DNA of 64,000 bases. Origin: Caulobacter ginsengisoli (GTDB lineage: Bacteria; Pseudomonadota; Alphaproteobacteria; Caulobacterales; Caulobacteraceae). A model generated the notes under the pieces. That model was not told the origin of the DNA. It ran no database searches and was given only the letters and a program-made list of their open reading frames with translations. Positions 41,875 through 54,900 of the stretch are shown here, piece after piece. Position 1 is the first letter of the stretch. Each line of letters begins with the position of its first letter. Both the position numbers and the translations under genes were made by a program. Where the stretch lies: assembly GCF_030814835.1 (NCBI RefSeq), contig NZ_JAUSVS010000002.1, positions 248,001 through 312,000 of the forward strand, given 5' to 3'.

Positions 41875-41909
41875 CCTGACGGGGGAAAGCTGTTCATTCC
41901 CCCGTCAGG
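41875..41909. promoter_or_regulatory. 13-bp inverted repeat in the divergent intergenic region
   Basis: CCTGACGGGGGAA (41875-41887) and TTCCCCCGTCAGG (41897-41909) are perfect inverted copies around a 9-base spacer. It lies 136 bases from the VWA start and about 107 bases from the Sel1-like start, with no T tract on either side. It could be an operator for a dimeric regulator or an RNA hairpin. The other bases of 41740-42015 show no gene. Confidence 0.55.
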
Positions 41910-42015
41910 TAGAGGATGGAACTGTGGGGTTCGGGGTTCCGTCAGCTTGACAGGACCGCCGCACGGGCAAAAGGTTAACGGTCTGCCGGGGGTATGGCAG
42001 GTCGGAGGGGGTCGG

Positions 42016-43743
42016 ATGCAGTTTGAGAGTGACGCCGATACCGGGCCTCCTTCGCCCCAGGCGTTAACCATGTTCGACGAACCGGAAGCGGCCAGGTCGA
42101 GGCGTTCGCCGCGCGGTCCGTTGATCCGTGGTCTGTCGATCGCCACCCTCTCGCTGGTGTTCCTGGGCCCGCTGCTGGGCTGCGACAGCGGCCCCGGCCC
42201 CAACGGTGGCCCGGGCGGCGTCTTCGCCGGACCGGGGGCCACCTGCCCACGGCCGGCCATCCCGGTCGCCAGCTCACCGCAGTTCAATGTCCAACAGCAG
42301 GAAATCCACGCCCTGCGCCGGGCCGGCTTCCGCGGCGACTTCTTCGCCCAGCTCGAACTGGCCCGCCGCTACGAAGGCCAGAAGGTCGCCGACCGCAATC
42401 TGGAAGACCCGATCGAATCGGCGGTCTGGTACGCCATGGCCCTGGCCAACGCCTCGGGCTACACGCCGATCGCCGCCTATCAGACCAGCGGCGGCAGCAA
42501 GAAGGACGAAGGCCGCTACGACGACTGCCGCCGGGTCGAGCGCCGCAACGCCTATGGCACGCTGGAGCGGCTGCTGGGCCAGATGTCGTCCGAGGAGCAG
42601 TCCAAGGTCCGCGACCGGGTGATCTACATCCTGGCCGGGGAAGGCGCCGAGGGCTACCGCACCCTGGCCCGCATCCATGACGGCTTCTTCGGCCCGTTCG
42701 GCGAGCCGCCGGACAACAAGGAGGCCAAGCTGGCCCTGGGCCGGCCCGGCTATCCGGCCGCGCCGGCGGTGCTGAACCTGTTCCCGCGCAACGACGTCGA
42801 CGCCTATCTCTACAACTACCTGGCCGTCCAGACGGGCGATGTCGGGGCCTATGTGATGCTCAAGGACTTCGAGAAGTCCAAGCCCGAGCGCGCCGGCTAT
42901 TCCCAGTTCGTCGAGGCCAAGGCCAAGCGCTGGACGCCCCCTTACGAGTTCTATCCGCCGGACGCCCCGCCCTCCGGCGTGCCGCATTCCGACGAGACCG
43001 ACTGGGCCGACGATGTCAGCGACCAGGCCCTGTCGCGGATCGGCGAGCTGCCCTTCCAGCATGTGGCCGAGGCCCTGGCCTATCTGCACATCATTCCCAA
43101 GTCGGTCAGCAAGGAGAGCAGCGTCGCGCCCAACGACGTGCAGACCCTGCAGGCCATGCTGGGCCGCGAGACCACCGGCCGGCTGACCCCCATCGAGAAG
43201 GTGCGGGCCATCCAGTATGCCGCGGTCAACGGCTCGCCCAAGGCCCAGCTGGTGCTGGCGGTGATGTATTCGGAAGGGGTGGGCGTGCCGCGCGACTACG
43301 CCAAGGCCTTCCGCTGGTATTCCGAGGCCGACCGGCAAGGTTCGGCCGAGGCGAAATACGCCATGTCGACCTTCTTCTCGCTGGGCATGGCCGGCATCGC
43401 CGACCAGGACAAGGCCCGGGCCGTGGTCTACCAGATCGACGGCGCCCTGGCCGGCTTCAAGCCCTCGGTGACCCGCCTGCAGCAGGTGCTGGCCCAGGTC
43501 TCGCGCGGCGGGCGTCCGCGCTATCGCGGAGCCGGCGGCTACGGCTACGGCGGCCCGCAGCAGGGCTATGACTATCCCCCGGCGCCCAGTTCCTATGGCC
43601 AGCCGCAACAGGGGCCGCCGGCCGACTATGGCCAGGCTCCGCAATCCGGCGAGGGATCCGACGAAGGGTCCGCCGCCGGCGACACGTCCCGGTCGGCCGA
43701 TCCGCCCCGGGACTCCAGTACAGGTGAGAGAGGTTACCGCTGA
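42016..43743 (+). CDS. Sel1-repeat lipoprotein-like protein with YGQ-rich tail
   Basis: About 575 residues from the ATG at 42016 (GGAGGGGG upstream); an ATG at 42070 would give a more compact signal. A membrane segment ending in the lipobox-like [10 protein letters not shown] suggests a lipoprotein. The middle is helical with Sel1/TPR-like repeats, clearest near [40 protein letters not shown] and [15 protein letters not shown]. The C-terminal 90 residues are low complexity ([32 protein letters not shown]). The next gene begins at the last base of its stop codon, and has the same YGQPQQG repeats, so the two proteins probably work together at the cell surface. Confidence 0.82.
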   Translation: MQFESDADTGPPSPQALTMFDEPEAARSRRSPRGPLIRGLSIATLSLVFLGPLLGCDSGPGPNGGPGGVFAGPGATCPRPAIPVASSPQFNVQQQEIHALRRAGFRGDFFAQLELARRYEGQKVADRNLEDPIESAVWYAMALANASGYTPIAAYQTSGGSKKDEGRYDDCRRVERRNAYGTLERLLGQMSSEEQSKVRDRVIYILAGEGAEGYRTLARIHDGFFGPFGEPPDNKEAKLALGRPGYPAAPAVLNLFPRNDVDAYLYNYLAVQTGDVGAYVMLKDFEKSKPERAGYSQFVEAKAKRWTPPYEFYPPDAPPSGVPHSDETDWADDVSDQALSRIGELPFQHVAEALAYLHIIPKSVSKESSVAPNDVQTLQAMLGRETTGRLTPIEKVRAIQYAAVNGSPKAQLVLAVMYSEGVGVPRDYAKAFRWYSEADRQGSAEAKYAMSTFFSLGMAGIADQDKARAVVYQIDGALAGFKPSVTRLQQVLAQVSRGGRPRYRGAGGYGYGGPQQGYDYPPAPSSYGQPQQGPPADYGQAPQSGEGSDEGSAAGDTSRSADPPRDSSTGERGYR

Positions 43744-45386
43744 TGCGACCCGCCATCCGATTGACCCTGGCGGCCGGCGCGGCACTCGGCGTTCTCGTCG
43801 TCGCCATGACGGCCGACGCCTATCCCGACGCCCAGATCGACCAGCAGATCCGTCCCAATTTCGGCGGGCTGATCACCCCGCCGCTCAAGCCGCGCAAGCG
43901 TCCCGACCGCTGGCGGCCAGGCGCCTACAAGTGGGGCCGGGCACCGGCCGGCTACGGGCCCTACAACTGCGATCCCGGCTATGGACAGCAAGGCGGTGGC
44001 TATGGCCAGCCGCAGCAGGGCGGCTACGGGCAACAGCCGCAGCAGGGCGGCTACGGCCAGACCCAGCAGGGCGGTTATGGCCAGCCTCAGCAGGGCGGCT
44101 ACGGTCAGCAGGACCCCTACGGCCAGCCCGACGCCTGCGCCCAAGGCGGCTATGGCCAACAGCCCGCCTATGGCCAGCCCGCCTATGGCCAGCCCGGCTA
44201 TGGCCAGGGCGGCGGCTACTACTACATCCGCAACCTGCCCAGCATCACCGTTGACTGTGGCGACCCCAAGCTGGGCCCGACCCCGGTCTCCGACGCCCTG
44301 AACCGCGTCATCGATAACGGCGTGGTCTATGTCCGGGCCGGTTCGGTCTGCAAGGAGACCATCAACGTCACCCACCCGGTGGTGATCGCCGGCGAGGGGG
44401 TTTCGGCCTTCTCGACCTCGACCGACACCGCGGCGGCCAGCTTCCAGCCCACGGGCGGCATGCCCTGCGTGCGGGTCGCGCCCGGCGTCCATGGCGTCGA
44501 GCTGCGGGACCTGGATTTCTCGGTCAAAGCCGGCTCGCGCACCGCCTGCATCGAGGCGTGGGACTCTGACGTGGCCCTGGTCCGCACCCAGGTCACCTAC
44601 TGGGGCGACAGCTCGGCGGTCTATATCAACGGCGGCAAGCTGATCGTCCGCGACAGCAATATCGACGGCCACACCTGGGACGCCACGGTGGTGGGCGAGG
44701 GCGCGGTCATCGACATCGCCCGCACCCGCATCACCGGCGAGGCCGCCGGCCTCGACATCACCCCCGGCACCGGCGAAAGCAAGCTGGAGCAGGTCGGCAT
44801 CCTGGCCCGCGGCGTCAACGATCCGGGCGATGTCGGCATCCTGGCCCGCGGCCTGCGCAGCGGCAGCGGCACGCTGCTGGTCAAGAACTCGGTGATCTGC
44901 GGCTTCCGGTCGGGCCTGCACGCCGAGCGCGGGGCCAATGTCACCCTGACCCGCAGCCGCATCTGCCGGGCCGTGCGCGGCGTGGTCTCCGACGGCGGCG
45001 ATGTCACGGTGTCGGAATCGGCGGTGGCCGGGACCGATACGGGCTTCGTGATCGGCGGCGGCCGGGCCAGCATCATCCGGAACCGCATCTACGACTTCCA
45101 GCGCGAGGCGATCTACGTCGAGCCGGGCAGCAACGTCGATATCCAGTTCAACTGGGCCTATTCGGCGATGGACTGCTGGCGGCGCAGCTGGGATCCGGGC
45201 GTCTACTGCCTGGCCAGCCGCCAGCTGCCGCCGGCCGTGCGCGACGAGCGCGACTTCGGGACCTACCGCCGCGACTGGGAAGGCGACGGCTACGACCGTG
45301 GCTACATGCGCGACGGCGAGCCCAAGGCCCTGCCGCCGGCAGCGCCGCCAGCCGCGCCGAAGAAGCGCTGGGGGCGCAAGAGCTAG
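43743..45386 (+). CDS. Secreted right-handed parallel beta-helix protein with prion-like YGQ repeats
   Basis: 547 residues. Signal peptide (about 1-26), a basic Pro-rich segment ([15 protein letters not shown]), then a low-complexity domain (about 75-160) of repeated GGYGQPQQ units rich in Gly, Tyr and Gln. The long parallel beta-helix (about 165-490) has recurring short strands such as [48 protein letters not shown] and [17 protein letters not shown], in the style of PbH1/pectate-lyase-like folds. The tail is basic and Pro-rich ([10 protein letters not shown]). No catalytic residues are evident. It shares an operon and repeat chemistry with the upstream Sel1-like protein. Confidence 0.82.
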   Translation: MRPAIRLTLAAGAALGVLVVAMTADAYPDAQIDQQIRPNFGGLITPPLKPRKRPDRWRPGAYKWGRAPAGYGPYNCDPGYGQQGGGYGQPQQGGYGQQPQQGGYGQTQQGGYGQPQQGGYGQQDPYGQPDACAQGGYGQQPAYGQPAYGQPGYGQGGGYYYIRNLPSITVDCGDPKLGPTPVSDALNRVIDNGVVYVRAGSVCKETINVTHPVVIAGEGVSAFSTSTDTAAASFQPTGGMPCVRVAPGVHGVELRDLDFSVKAGSRTACIEAWDSDVALVRTQVTYWGDSSAVYINGGKLIVRDSNIDGHTWDATVVGEGAVIDIARTRITGEAAGLDITPGTGESKLEQVGILARGVNDPGDVGILARGLRSGSGTLLVKNSVICGFRSGLHAERGANVTLTRSRICRAVRGVVSDGGDVTVSESAVAGTDTGFVIGGGRASIIRNRIYDFQREAIYVEPGSNVDIQFNWAYSAMDCWRRSWDPGVYCLASRQLPPAVRDERDFGTYRRDWEGDGYDRGYMRDGEPKALPPAAPPAAPKKRWGRKS

Positions 45387-45399
45387 GCTTTCTGGAACC

Positions 45400-45422
45400 C
45401 TTCCTCCATCGAGGAGGAAGGG
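45400..45422. terminator. Hairpin terminator between convergent genes
   Basis: A perfect 9-bp stem CCTTCCTCC / GGAGGAAGG around ATCGA, between the stop of the beta-helix gene and the stop of the amidase gene (39-base gap). There is no long T tract, so efficiency is uncertain. Confidence 0.65.
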
Positions 45423-45425
45423 AGC

Positions 45426-47084
45426 TTATTCAGAAATGGTCGCCAGGAACGAGGGCATCCGCCGCGCGTGGGTCGCCTGCTCGAATGCATAGCCATAGGC
45501 CAGCAGCCGCGCCTCACTCCAGGCCGCGCCGACAAAGCTCAGCCCCACCGGCAGCCCGCGCACAGACCCCATCGGCACGGTCAGGTGCGGATAGCCCGCC
45601 ACCGCCGCCGCCCCGCCGGCGCCGCCGCCGACGAAGCGGTCGCCCAGCACCGGGTCGATCAGCCAGGCCGGCCCTAGCGTCGGGGCGACCAGGGCGTCGA
45701 GCTTGTCGGCCTTGAGGAGGGCGTCGATCCCCTCCGGCCCGGCCAGCCGTTTGGCCTCGTCGCGGGCCTTGATATAGTCGGGGTCGGTCAGGCCCTTGGT
45801 CGCCTGCGCCTTCTCGAACAGCTCCTGGCCGAACAGCGGCATCTCCTTGTCGGCGTTGGCCTTGTTGAAGGCGATGACGTCGGCCAGGGTCCGGGTCTTG
45901 ACCTTCAGCGGATCGGTCGAGGCCAGATAGCTGTTGAGGTCCGCCTTCAGCTCGGTCAGCAGCACGATCAGCTCATCGCCGCCGATCTTGTCGCGATTGG
46001 GAAATTCCTTGACCTCGACCAGGGTGGCGCCCTGGGCCTTGAGCACCGCCAGGGCCTTCTCGAACTCAGCGTCGGTCCCCGGATGGAAGCCGGCCGCATA
46101 GCGCATCACCCCAATCCGCACCCCCTTCAGGGCGTCGGGCTTCAGCCCCGCCGTATAGTCCACCTTCCTGGCGTCGGCCTCCTTGGTCGCCGCATCGGCC
46201 GGATCGCTGCCGGCCATGGCGTTGAGCATCAGCGCCGCGTCCCGCACGGTTCGGGTCATCGGCCCGGGCGTGTCCTGGCTATGGCTGATCGGCACGATAT
46301 AGGTCCGTGACAGCAGCCCCACCGTGGGCTTGAGCCCCACGATCCCGTTGATCGCCGCCGGACAGGTGATCGAGCCATCCGTCTCGGTCCCGATCGCCGC
46401 CCAGGCCAGCCCCGCCGCCACCGCCGCCCCCGACCCCGAGGACGAGCCGCAAGTATTGCGGTCCAGCGCATAGGGATTGCGCGTCTGGCCGCCGGTGGCG
46501 CTCCAGCCGCTGATCGAGTTATCCGAGCGGATATTGGCCCATTCCGACAGATTGGCCTTGCCCAGGATCACCACCCCGCCGGCCCGCAGCCGCGCAATGA
46601 TCGGGGCGTCGCGGCCGGTGATGTTGTCCTTCAACGCCAGCGACCCGGCGGTGGTCGCCATGGCGTCCTTGGTCTCGATGTTGTCCTTGACCAGGATCGG
46701 CAGACCGTCGAGCGGGCCCAGCGGCGCGCCGGCCCTGTAGCGCAGGTCGGATTCATGCGCCTGCGCCATGGCCAGGTTGTTCAGCGCGATGATGCTGCGC
46801 AGCGACTGCCCGGCCGGCGCCCCCGCCTTCATCGCATCGGCGGCCTTTTGCTCGGCGGGTGTCAGCTCCTCGCGCGGCCGGTCCAACGAGAAGATCCGCT
46901 GGAAATAGGCCATGGTGATCCGCTTGGACGAGAGGTTGCCGGTGTCCAGCCCGTCCCGCAGCTCAACTTGGCTGGCGTTGCCGACAACATCCTCGGCCTT
47001 GGGCGGGGATTGCATCGCGGCGACTCCCGAAGTGGCGGCCAGCGCCAGGGCGGCGGCGGTGGATAGAGCGGCGGCTTTGCGCAT
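45426..47084 (-). CDS. Secreted amidase (amidase-signature family)
   Basis: 552 residues with a signal peptide (about 1-24) and a complete amidase-signature core. The Ser-cisSer-Lys triad is Lys133 (ILVKDNIE), Ser214 in [16 protein letters not shown] and the nucleophile Ser238 in [22 protein letters not shown]. It hydrolyses an amide bond, in the periplasm or outside the cell, of unknown substrate. The start at 47084 ([13 protein letters not shown]) has GGGGAG upstream; a longer frame overlaps the ettA promoter. Divergent from ettA. Confidence 0.9.
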   Translation of the reverse strand: MRKAAALSTAAALALAATSGVAAMQSPPKAEDVVGNASQVELRDGLDTGNLSSKRITMAYFQRIFSLDRPREELTPAEQKAADAMKAGAPAGQSLRSIIALNNLAMAQAHESDLRYRAGAPLGPLDGLPILVKDNIETKDAMATTAGSLALKDNITGRDAPIIARLRAGGVVILGKANLSEWANIRSDNSISGWSATGGQTRNPYALDRNTCGSSSGSGAAVAAGLAWAAIGTETDGSITCPAAINGIVGLKPTVGLLSRTYIVPISHSQDTPGPMTRTVRDAALMLNAMAGSDPADAATKEADARKVDYTAGLKPDALKGVRIGVMRYAAGFHPGTDAEFEKALAVLKAQGATLVEVKEFPNRDKIGGDELIVLLTELKADLNSYLASTDPLKVKTRTLADVIAFNKANADKEMPLFGQELFEKAQATKGLTDPDYIKARDEAKRLAGPEGIDALLKADKLDALVAPTLGPAWLIDPVLGDRFVGGGAGGAAAVAGYPHLTVPMGSVRGLPVGLSFVGAAWSEARLLAYGYAFEQATHARRMPSFLATISE

Positions 47085-47212
47085 GATTTTTGGCTCCCCG
47101 AACGACGGCCGCCATGCTTCCGCCGAAGGCCGCGACTTGGCAAGGCGCCGCCTGATCGCTACACCCCCGCCCAACCCCGACACACCCGACGAACAAGCGA
47201 GCTCGCCTCCCC

Positions 47213-48880
47213 ATGGCCGCACAGTACATCTTCCAAATGCAGGGCCTGACCAAGGCCTATCCCGGCGGCAAGAAGGTGTTCGAGAACATCTGGCTGTCCT
47301 TCTACCCCGACGCCAAGATCGGCGTGGTCGGGGTGAACGGCTCGGGTAAGTCGACGCTGCTGAAGATCATGGCCGGCATCGACACCGAGTTCGGCGGCGA
47401 GGCCAAGGCGGCCGATGGGGTCAAGCGCGGCTATCTGGAGCAGGAGCCGCACCTGGACGACAGCAAGACCGTCTGGGAAAACGTCATCGCCTGGTGCGAG
47501 GAAAAGACCATCTTCGACCGCTTCAACGCCGTCGCCGCCGAGATGGGCGAGAACTATACCGACGAGCTGATGGAGGAGATGACCGCCCTCCAGGAGAAGA
47601 TCGACGCGGGCGACCTCTGGGACATCGACAGCCGCATCGAGATGGCCATGGACGCCCTGCGCTGTCCGCCCAACGACAGCGGCGTGACCAAGCTTTCCGG
47701 CGGTGAAAAGCGCCGGGTGGCGCTGGCCCGGCTGCTGCTGTCCAAGCCCGACATGCTGCTGCTGGACGAGCCGACCAACCACCTGGACGCCGAGAGCGTC
47801 GCCTGGCTGCAGCACCACCTGGAGGCCTTCCCGGGCTGCGTCATCCTGGTCACCCACGACCGCTACTTCCTGGACCAGGTGACCAAGTGGACCCTGGAAC
47901 TGGACCGCGGCAAGGGCATCCCCTTCGAGGGCAACTACAGCGGCTGGCTGGAGCAGAAGCAGAAGCGCGTCGTCCAGGAGAAGTCGGAATCCGAGGCCCG
48001 CCAGCGCGCCCTGACCCGCGAACTGGAATGGGTGAGGTCCGGCGCGAAAGCGCGGCAGGCCAAGTCCAAGGCGCGCCTCGCGGCCTATGACGAGATGGTC
48101 CGCGAACAGGAGATGGCCACCAAGGACCAGACCTACGCCGTCATTCAGATCCCGCCCGGCCCGCGCCTGGGCAATGTGGTGCTCGAGGTCAACGGCCTGG
48201 AGAAGGAATACGGCGACAAGGTCCTGTTCAAGGACCTGACCTTCAAGCTGCCGCCCAACGGCATCGTGGGCGTCATCGGGCCGAACGGGGCCGGCAAGTC
48301 GACCCTGTTCAAGCTGATCACCGGCCAGGAAACGCCCGACGCCGGCACGATCAAGGTCGGGGAGACGGTCAAGCTGGCCTATGTCGACCAGAGCCGCGAT
48401 GACCTGAAACCCAACGACACCGTCTGGCAGGCGATCAGCGGCGGCACCGACGTGATGATGGTCGGCAAGCGCGAGATCAACAGCCGCGCTTATGTCGGCA
48501 GCTTCAACTTCAAGGGCGGCGACCAGCAGAAGAAGGTCGGCTTGCTGTCAGGGGGTGAGCGCAACCGCGTCCACCTGGCCAAGACCCTGGCGACGGGCGG
48601 CAACCTGATCCTGCTCGACGAGCCGACCAACGACCTGGACATCGAGACCCTGCAGAACCTGGAAGAGGCGCTGGAAGACTTCGCCGGCTGCGCCGTGGTC
48701 ATCAGCCACGACCGCTGGTTCCTGGACCGCCTGGCCACCCACATCCTGGCCTTCGAAGGCGACAGCCATGTGGAATGGTTCGAGGGGAATTTCGAGATGT
48801 ACGAGGAAGACAAGAAGCGGCGGCTGGGGGTGGACAGCCTGATCCCGCACAGGATCAAGTTCCAGAAGTTCGCGCGGTAG
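47213..48880 (+). CDS. ettA: Energy-dependent translational throttle protein EttA (ABC-F)
   Basis: 555 residues with two ABC ATPase domains on one chain and no membrane segment. Domain 1: Walker [10 protein letters not shown], signature [15 protein letters not shown], Walker [13 protein letters not shown] charged linker (about 240-300, [17 protein letters not shown]) follows. Domain 2: [36 protein letters not shown]. The start [19 protein letters not shown] is characteristic. EttA binds the ribosomal E site and gates the first peptide bond according to ATP/ADP level. Confidence 0.96.
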   Translation: MAAQYIFQMQGLTKAYPGGKKVFENIWLSFYPDAKIGVVGVNGSGKSTLLKIMAGIDTEFGGEAKAADGVKRGYLEQEPHLDDSKTVWENVIAWCEEKTIFDRFNAVAAEMGENYTDELMEEMTALQEKIDAGDLWDIDSRIEMAMDALRCPPNDSGVTKLSGGEKRRVALARLLLSKPDMLLLDEPTNHLDAESVAWLQHHLEAFPGCVILVTHDRYFLDQVTKWTLELDRGKGIPFEGNYSGWLEQKQKRVVQEKSESEARQRALTRELEWVRSGAKARQAKSKARLAAYDEMVREQEMATKDQTYAVIQIPPGPRLGNVVLEVNGLEKEYGDKVLFKDLTFKLPPNGIVGVIGPNGAGKSTLFKLITGQETPDAGTIKVGETVKLAYVDQSRDDLKPNDTVWQAISGGTDVMMVGKREINSRAYVGSFNFKGGDQQKKVGLLSGGERNRVHLAKTLATGGNLILLDEPTNDLDIETLQNLEEALEDFAGCAVVISHDRWFLDRLATHILAFEGDSHVEWFEGNFEMYEEDKKRRLGVDSLIPHRIKFQKFAR

Positions 48881-48916
48881 AGGGCTTCTCCCCTCAAAGA
48901 GCTTCCTCTACTCTGT

Positions 48917-48960
48917 CCCCCCGTCGGGGGGTGGTGGACAGTGCGTCCTCCACCGGGGGG
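48917..48960 (+). promoter_or_regulatory. Structured leader of the giant RTX adhesin gene
   Basis: CCCCCC (48917-48922) can pair with GGGGGG at 48926-48931 or with the GGGGGG ribosome site at 48955-48960. A stem of GTGGTGGA (48931-48938) with TCCTCCAC (48946-48953) has one mismatch. The alternatives are mutually exclusive, so the ribosome site may be hidden or exposed. The first hairpin could also act as the ettA terminator. Confidence 0.5.
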
Positions 48961-48968
48961 ATAGTTTG

Positions 48969-51900
48969 ATGACGATCGCGGTCAGCACCATCGGTCTTGT
49001 CGCCGGGGCGCGGGATTTTGACCTGCTCGCGGATGGGCCGGCGGTCGCCGAATCGGTGCGTCGCTACTCCGGCGCGGTGGGCCTGGGCGGTCGTGATGTC
49101 CGGCCCCAGGACTACCTGACCACGACCGCCGCCTTCGGGTTGGCGATCCCCCTCTCGACGCTCAAGTCCTCGGCTACGACGGCCGTCACGCGGACCCAGC
49201 TGGGCACGGCCGGCGGCGACCGGCTGAGCGGGACCGATGAAGCCAACGACAAACTGGTCGGCTTCGGCGGCGAAGACGCGCTGTGGGGGTACGGAGGCGA
49301 CGACATCCTGGAGGGCGGCAGCGCCAACGACAAGCTGGACGGCGCTGGGGGCAACGACACCATCTGGGGCGGCCTGGGCAGCGACGAACTGTACGGCGGA
49401 TCCGGCGCCGACACCTTCATCTACGTCAAAGGCGACGGCACCGACGGGATCATGGACTTCAGGCCCGGCGAAGGCGATGTCATCAAGCTCTACGGCATCA
49501 CCGACGCCACGCCCTATACCCTGGTCGCCAACAGCCCGACCGATACGGTCATCAAGTTCTCGGACGGCTCGGCCATCGTCCTTACCGGCGTCACCCTAGC
49601 GCAGCTCAACGCCGCGCCGGGGGCCATCAAGGTCGAAACGGGCCCCGCCCCCATCCCCACGCCGGTTCCTCACGGGACCTCGATCGCCGTGACGACGACC
49701 CGGACCATCGCCACCAAGGAGGTCCTGACCTTCGACCAGGGCGGCGGTATCTCGATCGAGGTCAACTGGCCGGCCCCGCCGCCGTCGCTGTTCAACAAGG
49801 GCGCGATCCTGGTGACAGGGCCGGACCTTGTCTACGGCATCGGCTGGCACCAGCCGGGTGACTACACCGGCGCCGCCTTCGTCAACGAAGAGACCGGGCT
49901 GGTCGTGGTCAGCGCCCCTAAGGAGGGAACCGTGTTGGACCCCGGGGGCATGGCCTGGGGCCTGTCCGGCGCGGGGGGTGCGGGGAATTTCATCAACCGC
50001 GGTGAATTCGACGTCTTCGGTTGGTACCGCGCCCAGGCGCTCGACATGTACGGCGCCAGCATCTCCTTCCTCAACACCGGCCTGATGGTCGTCCAGTCCT
50101 ATGGTTTTGCGTACGGGGTCGGCTCGGGCATCACCAGCTTCGTCAACAGCGGGACCATCGACGTGGCCGGCGGCCTCAACGCCATCGCCATCACCCTGAC
50201 CGGCGCCGCGACGTTTGAAAACTCCGGCGTGATCCGGGCTACCTCCTATTCCGACTATTCCAGCATCGCCGTCCTGCAAACCTGGGACTCCCCCTTCACC
50301 GGGGTCTACGTGAACTCCGGCCTGATCGAGGGCGACTACGCCTTCTATGTCCTGCGTAATCCTGACGACCGCAGTCCCGAGACGGTTGAGATCATCCAGA
50401 ACACCGGCCAGATCCACGGCGCGCTGGACCTGGCCTGGGGCGACGACGTCGTCATTAACGCCGGCGAAATGACCGGCCAGAGCTTCCTGGCCGAGGGCGA
50501 CGACTTCTATGACGGCCAGAAGGGCACGCACCTGGGCCAGGTGGTCGGCGGAGTCGGCAATGACATCCTGCTGGGCGGCGCCGGCGGCGAGACGATGTAT
50601 GGCGAGCTGGATTCCGACATCCTGCTCGGCGGCGGGGGCGACGACACCCTGGACGGCGGGCCGGGCTCAGACCTGCTCGACGGCGGCGCGGGCTACGATA
50701 CCCTGTCCTACCTGTCGGCCGACGGCCGGGTCGTTGTCGATCTGGCCAACGAGACCGCCTACTACGCGGGCGTCGACCGCATCCGCAGCTTCGAGCATGT
50801 CCTGGGATCGCGGTTCGGCGATACCCTGCTAGGCTCGGCCGTGGCTGAAGCCCTGGAAGGCAATGCCGGCGACGACATCATCTCCGGCGGCGGCGGCGCG
50901 GACGTCCTGTTCGGCGACGCCGGCGCCGACCAGCTGACCGGTGGCGCGGGCGATGACCGCTTCGTCTTTACCGCCGGCGATGGCGCCGATGTCGTTACCG
51001 ATTTCCAGGCCGGCGGAGCGGAAGACCGGCTGCTCATCTATGGCTATGCCGCCTATCAGAGCCTGGTCCAGGAAGGCGCAGACACCCGCGTGGTGCTCTC
51101 GGCGACGGACAGCATCCTGTTGCGCAATGTCCAGGCGGGGGCCCTGACCAGCGCCGACTTCCAGCTCTCGGCGACGCCGCTGGAGGCGGCCCCCGATCCG
51201 ACCGGCGCCCATCACGCCCAGTCCGTCAGCTTCGACTGGCAGGTCTATGCCGGCGAGACGGTGGAGTTCGGCAACAGCACAGGCTTCGTGCTTGAGGCCA
51301 ACCTGTCGTCCAGGACCACCTCGCTGATCAACGGCGGCGTTATCCGGGTGGCGGGGGACGGCGGCAACTCGCCCTTCCCTGTGGTCACCGGCATCACCAC
51401 CCGGACGAACGGCGAGTGGCCCCATACCGGCACCTTCATCTACAATCAGGCCTCCGGCGTGATCGACGTCGTCTCGACCAGCGAGGCGGGGGCCAGGGGC
51501 TTCGTCAGCTGGACGTTTGCGCCGGATCTCTACAACGCCGGCCTGTTCCGGGTGTTCTCCTCGCTGGCCGCCTACGGTTTCCGGGCGGATGCGCCGGTCC
51601 AGATCGTCAACACCGGCGAGATGAACGTCACCGGGGTTGCGACCGCCCAAGCCTATGTGATGATGAACGGCGGCAGCTTCTGGAACAGCGGCCTGATCAG
51701 CGCCAACGCCAGCCTTGATCAGGCGGCGGTCCCGTTCGGCCAGAGCATCGGGCTGGAAGTCTATGGCGCCCACTTTACGTTCGTGAACAGCGGCACGATC
51801 AGGGCGGTCGACTATTCGGCGGCCCGGGACAGCTACGGCGTCATCTTCGCCATCGACTCGTCGGTGAACTTCTTCAATTCCGGGCTGATCGAAGCCGACG

Positions 51901-54900
51901 TCGCCATCTGCGAAAACCCGTTCAGCAGCCACCCCGATACGACGACCGAGATCATCTACAATTCGGGCGAACTGCGCGGCCGGGTGTCGCTCAACCATGG
52001 CCAGGACCAGATCTTCAACACCGGCAAGATCACCGGGGCGGTGGATCTGGGCGGCTGGGCCGACATCTATGACGGCCGGCTCGGGACCGAGCTGGGCGGC
52101 GTTTCGGGCGGCGAAGGCGCCGACGTGCTGTTGGCCGGCGCGGGATCCGACCGACTTGATGGCGGCGACGGCGACGACGTGCTGAGCGGTGGGATCGGGG
52201 CCGACACCCTGACCGGCGGCCAGGGCAATGACAGCTTCCGCTTCGAAGTCGGATCGGGCGCCGACGTCATCACCGACTTCGCCGCCGGCGGCGTTGACGA
52301 CGTCATCGTTGTGGTGGGCTATTCCGGCTACCAGTCAGTGACCCAGCAGGGCGCCGACACCCTGGTGCGCTTCTCGGCGACCGACACTCTGCTGCTGACG
52401 GGCGTGCAGGCTTCGGCCCTGACAGCGGCCGACTTCCAGTTCTCGGCGCCGGCCCTGGCGGCCCCAACGCCGCTGCCGGCCGCGCCGGCTCTGCCGGCCA
52501 TGCCCACCCTGCCGAACGCGGCGCCGCCGGCCTATCCCCTGATCGGGACCGACGCCGCCGAATCCCTGCGCGGGACCGCGGCGGGCGAGGTGATGGTCGG
52601 CGGCGGCGGCGCCGACTGGCTGTTCGGTGGGGGCGGCAATGACTCAGAGCGTGGCGGAGCCGGGGCGGACAAGTTCATCTACTCGGCCAGCGACGGCGCC
52701 GACCAGATCTACGATCTGAGCCTCAAGGACGGGGACGAGATCTGGCTCAACGGCTATTCCAGCTATGGAATCGACCGCGACGGCGATCAGCTTGTCATCC
52801 TGCTGGCGGACGGCGGGTCCATCAAGATCAACGACGTCGGTGTGGCCGCGCTCGCGACCATCATCCACTATGGCCTGCCGTCGGGGACGGCGCCGGCCAA
52901 CCTGCCCGTCCCCACGGGCTTCTCGCCGCCGCCGCCCGCGCCGTCGCCGCCGGGCAACCCGCCGCTATTGCCTACCCCGGTCATACCCCCGCGGACCCCG
53001 GCCGGGGCCATCACGGGCAGCGACAACGACGACACGCTGACCGGAACCGCGGCGGCGGACTTCCTGGACGGCAAGTTCGGAAACGATAGCCTGAGCGGCC
53101 TGGCAGGGGACGACTTCCTCAACGGCGGATGGGGCAACGACTTCCTGGCCGGGGGAGCGGGCAACGACACCTTCTGGGGCTGGTTCGGCTATGACACCGC
53201 CGACTTCACCAATGCGGCGGGGGCGATCTCCGTCGACCTGAGGATCACCTCCGCCCAGAACACCGGCGAGGGTCTCGACACCCTTGTCGGCATCGAGTCG
53301 ATCCGGGGCAGCCAGTTTGGCGACACCCTGATCGGCGACGCCGGCGGCAACAACATCCTGGGCGGCTTGGGCGCCGACTTCCTGTACGGCGGCGACGGCG
53401 ACGATGCGATGGACGCCGGCGCGCTCAACGGCGCCGACATCAGCACCAACCGGCTCGAGGGCGGGGCCGGCGACGATTCCCTGAGCGGCGCGCAGGGGGT
53501 CGATATTCTGGTCGGCGGAACCGGCAACGATCACCTGTGGGGGGGCCAGGCCGCCGACGTCTTCGTCTTCGCAGCCGGAGACGGCGCCGACACGATCTTC
53601 GACTTTGATGTCACCAAGGACCGGATCGATATCTCCTCGATTGGCAGCTATCTGTCGATCACGGCAGTGAACGCCGACACGGTTATCAAGCTGGCGGGCG
53701 GTGGCAGCATCACGCTGCAGAACATCGCGCCGGGTCAGCTCACCGACGCCAACTTCTTCTACACCCCGTCGCCGCCGCCTCCGCCGCCGCCCCCGCCGCC
53801 GCCCCCGCCGCCGCCGCCGCCTCCGCCGCTCCCCATCACATACCTGGACGGCACCAGCGGTGATGACGTGCTGGTGGGCGCCGCCGGCCGTGACCAGATA
53901 GACGGTCTCGCGGGCAACGATACGATCAGCGGCCTGGGCGGCGACGACATCATCCAGGGCGGCGCCGGCGACGACTTCATCCAGGGCGGCGCCGGCTCCG
54001 ACCAACTCGACGGCGGCGAGGGCGTGAACACCGTGTCCTACGTCGACAACCCTCGAGGGGTCGTCATCAACATGAGTTCCGCCGTCACCGGCGAGAACGA
54101 AGTCGACAGCATCGTCCGCTTTGCCAACATCGTCGGGTCAGCGTTCGGCGACAACATTCTGATCGCACGTCATTTCGGCCTCGTCGGCACGATAGTCGGC
54201 GGCCTGGGGGCCGACACCCTCACCGGCACCTATGACGACGACATCATCTATGGCGGCAACCTGCCCGGCGGCGAGCTGGACCTGTCGGCCAATTATCTGG
54301 ATGGCGCCGAAGGCTACAACATCCTGTTCGGGGCGGGCGGCAAGGACACGCTGGTCAACGGCGCGGTGATGACGGGGGGCGGAGATGCCGACCTGTTTAT
54401 CCTGCGGTACGGCAGCAAGGGGACAGTCACCGACTTCACCCCCGACGTCGACAAGCTCAGCCTACCCAACGCCCAATTCTATCTGCTGCTCGACCAGGAT
54501 GGCGCCGACACCATCATCACCGTCGACATGCAGACGCGAATTCGCCTGCAGAACATCGCTCCGTCACAGTTGCTGGCGGGCGATATCCAATACGATTCCA
54601 TCAGCACCGTGCGCAGCGGGACCGCCGACGCCGATCACCTGACCGGCAGCGCCGGCGCCAACGACCGCATGCGTGGCCTGGCCGGCGACGACGTGATTTC
54701 CGGGCTGGCCGGCGACGACATTCTCGATGGCGGCGCAGGCAACGACGCTATCGACGGTGGGGACGGCTTCGATATCGCCGACTACAGCTCGGCGACCGCG
54801 GGGGTTACCGTCGACCTGGGGCTGAGCGGCGCGCAAAACACCGGCGGCGGGGGAACCGACACCCTGGCCTCCGTGGAGGCGGCGATCGGTTCGGCCTTCG

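Noticed and set aside
42064..42072. GTTAACCAT resembling a CtrA half-site
   Set aside because: No second TTAA at the required 7-base spacing, and it lies within the probable coding part of the Sel1-like gene.
42274..43785. Minus-strand frame opposite the Sel1-like gene
   Set aside because: No family features, overlaps a gene with Sel1 repeats, and lacks a ribosome site.
43980..44215. CRISPR-like tandem repeat
   Set aside because: The repeats are in-frame GGYGQPQQ codons with no spacers of unique sequence.
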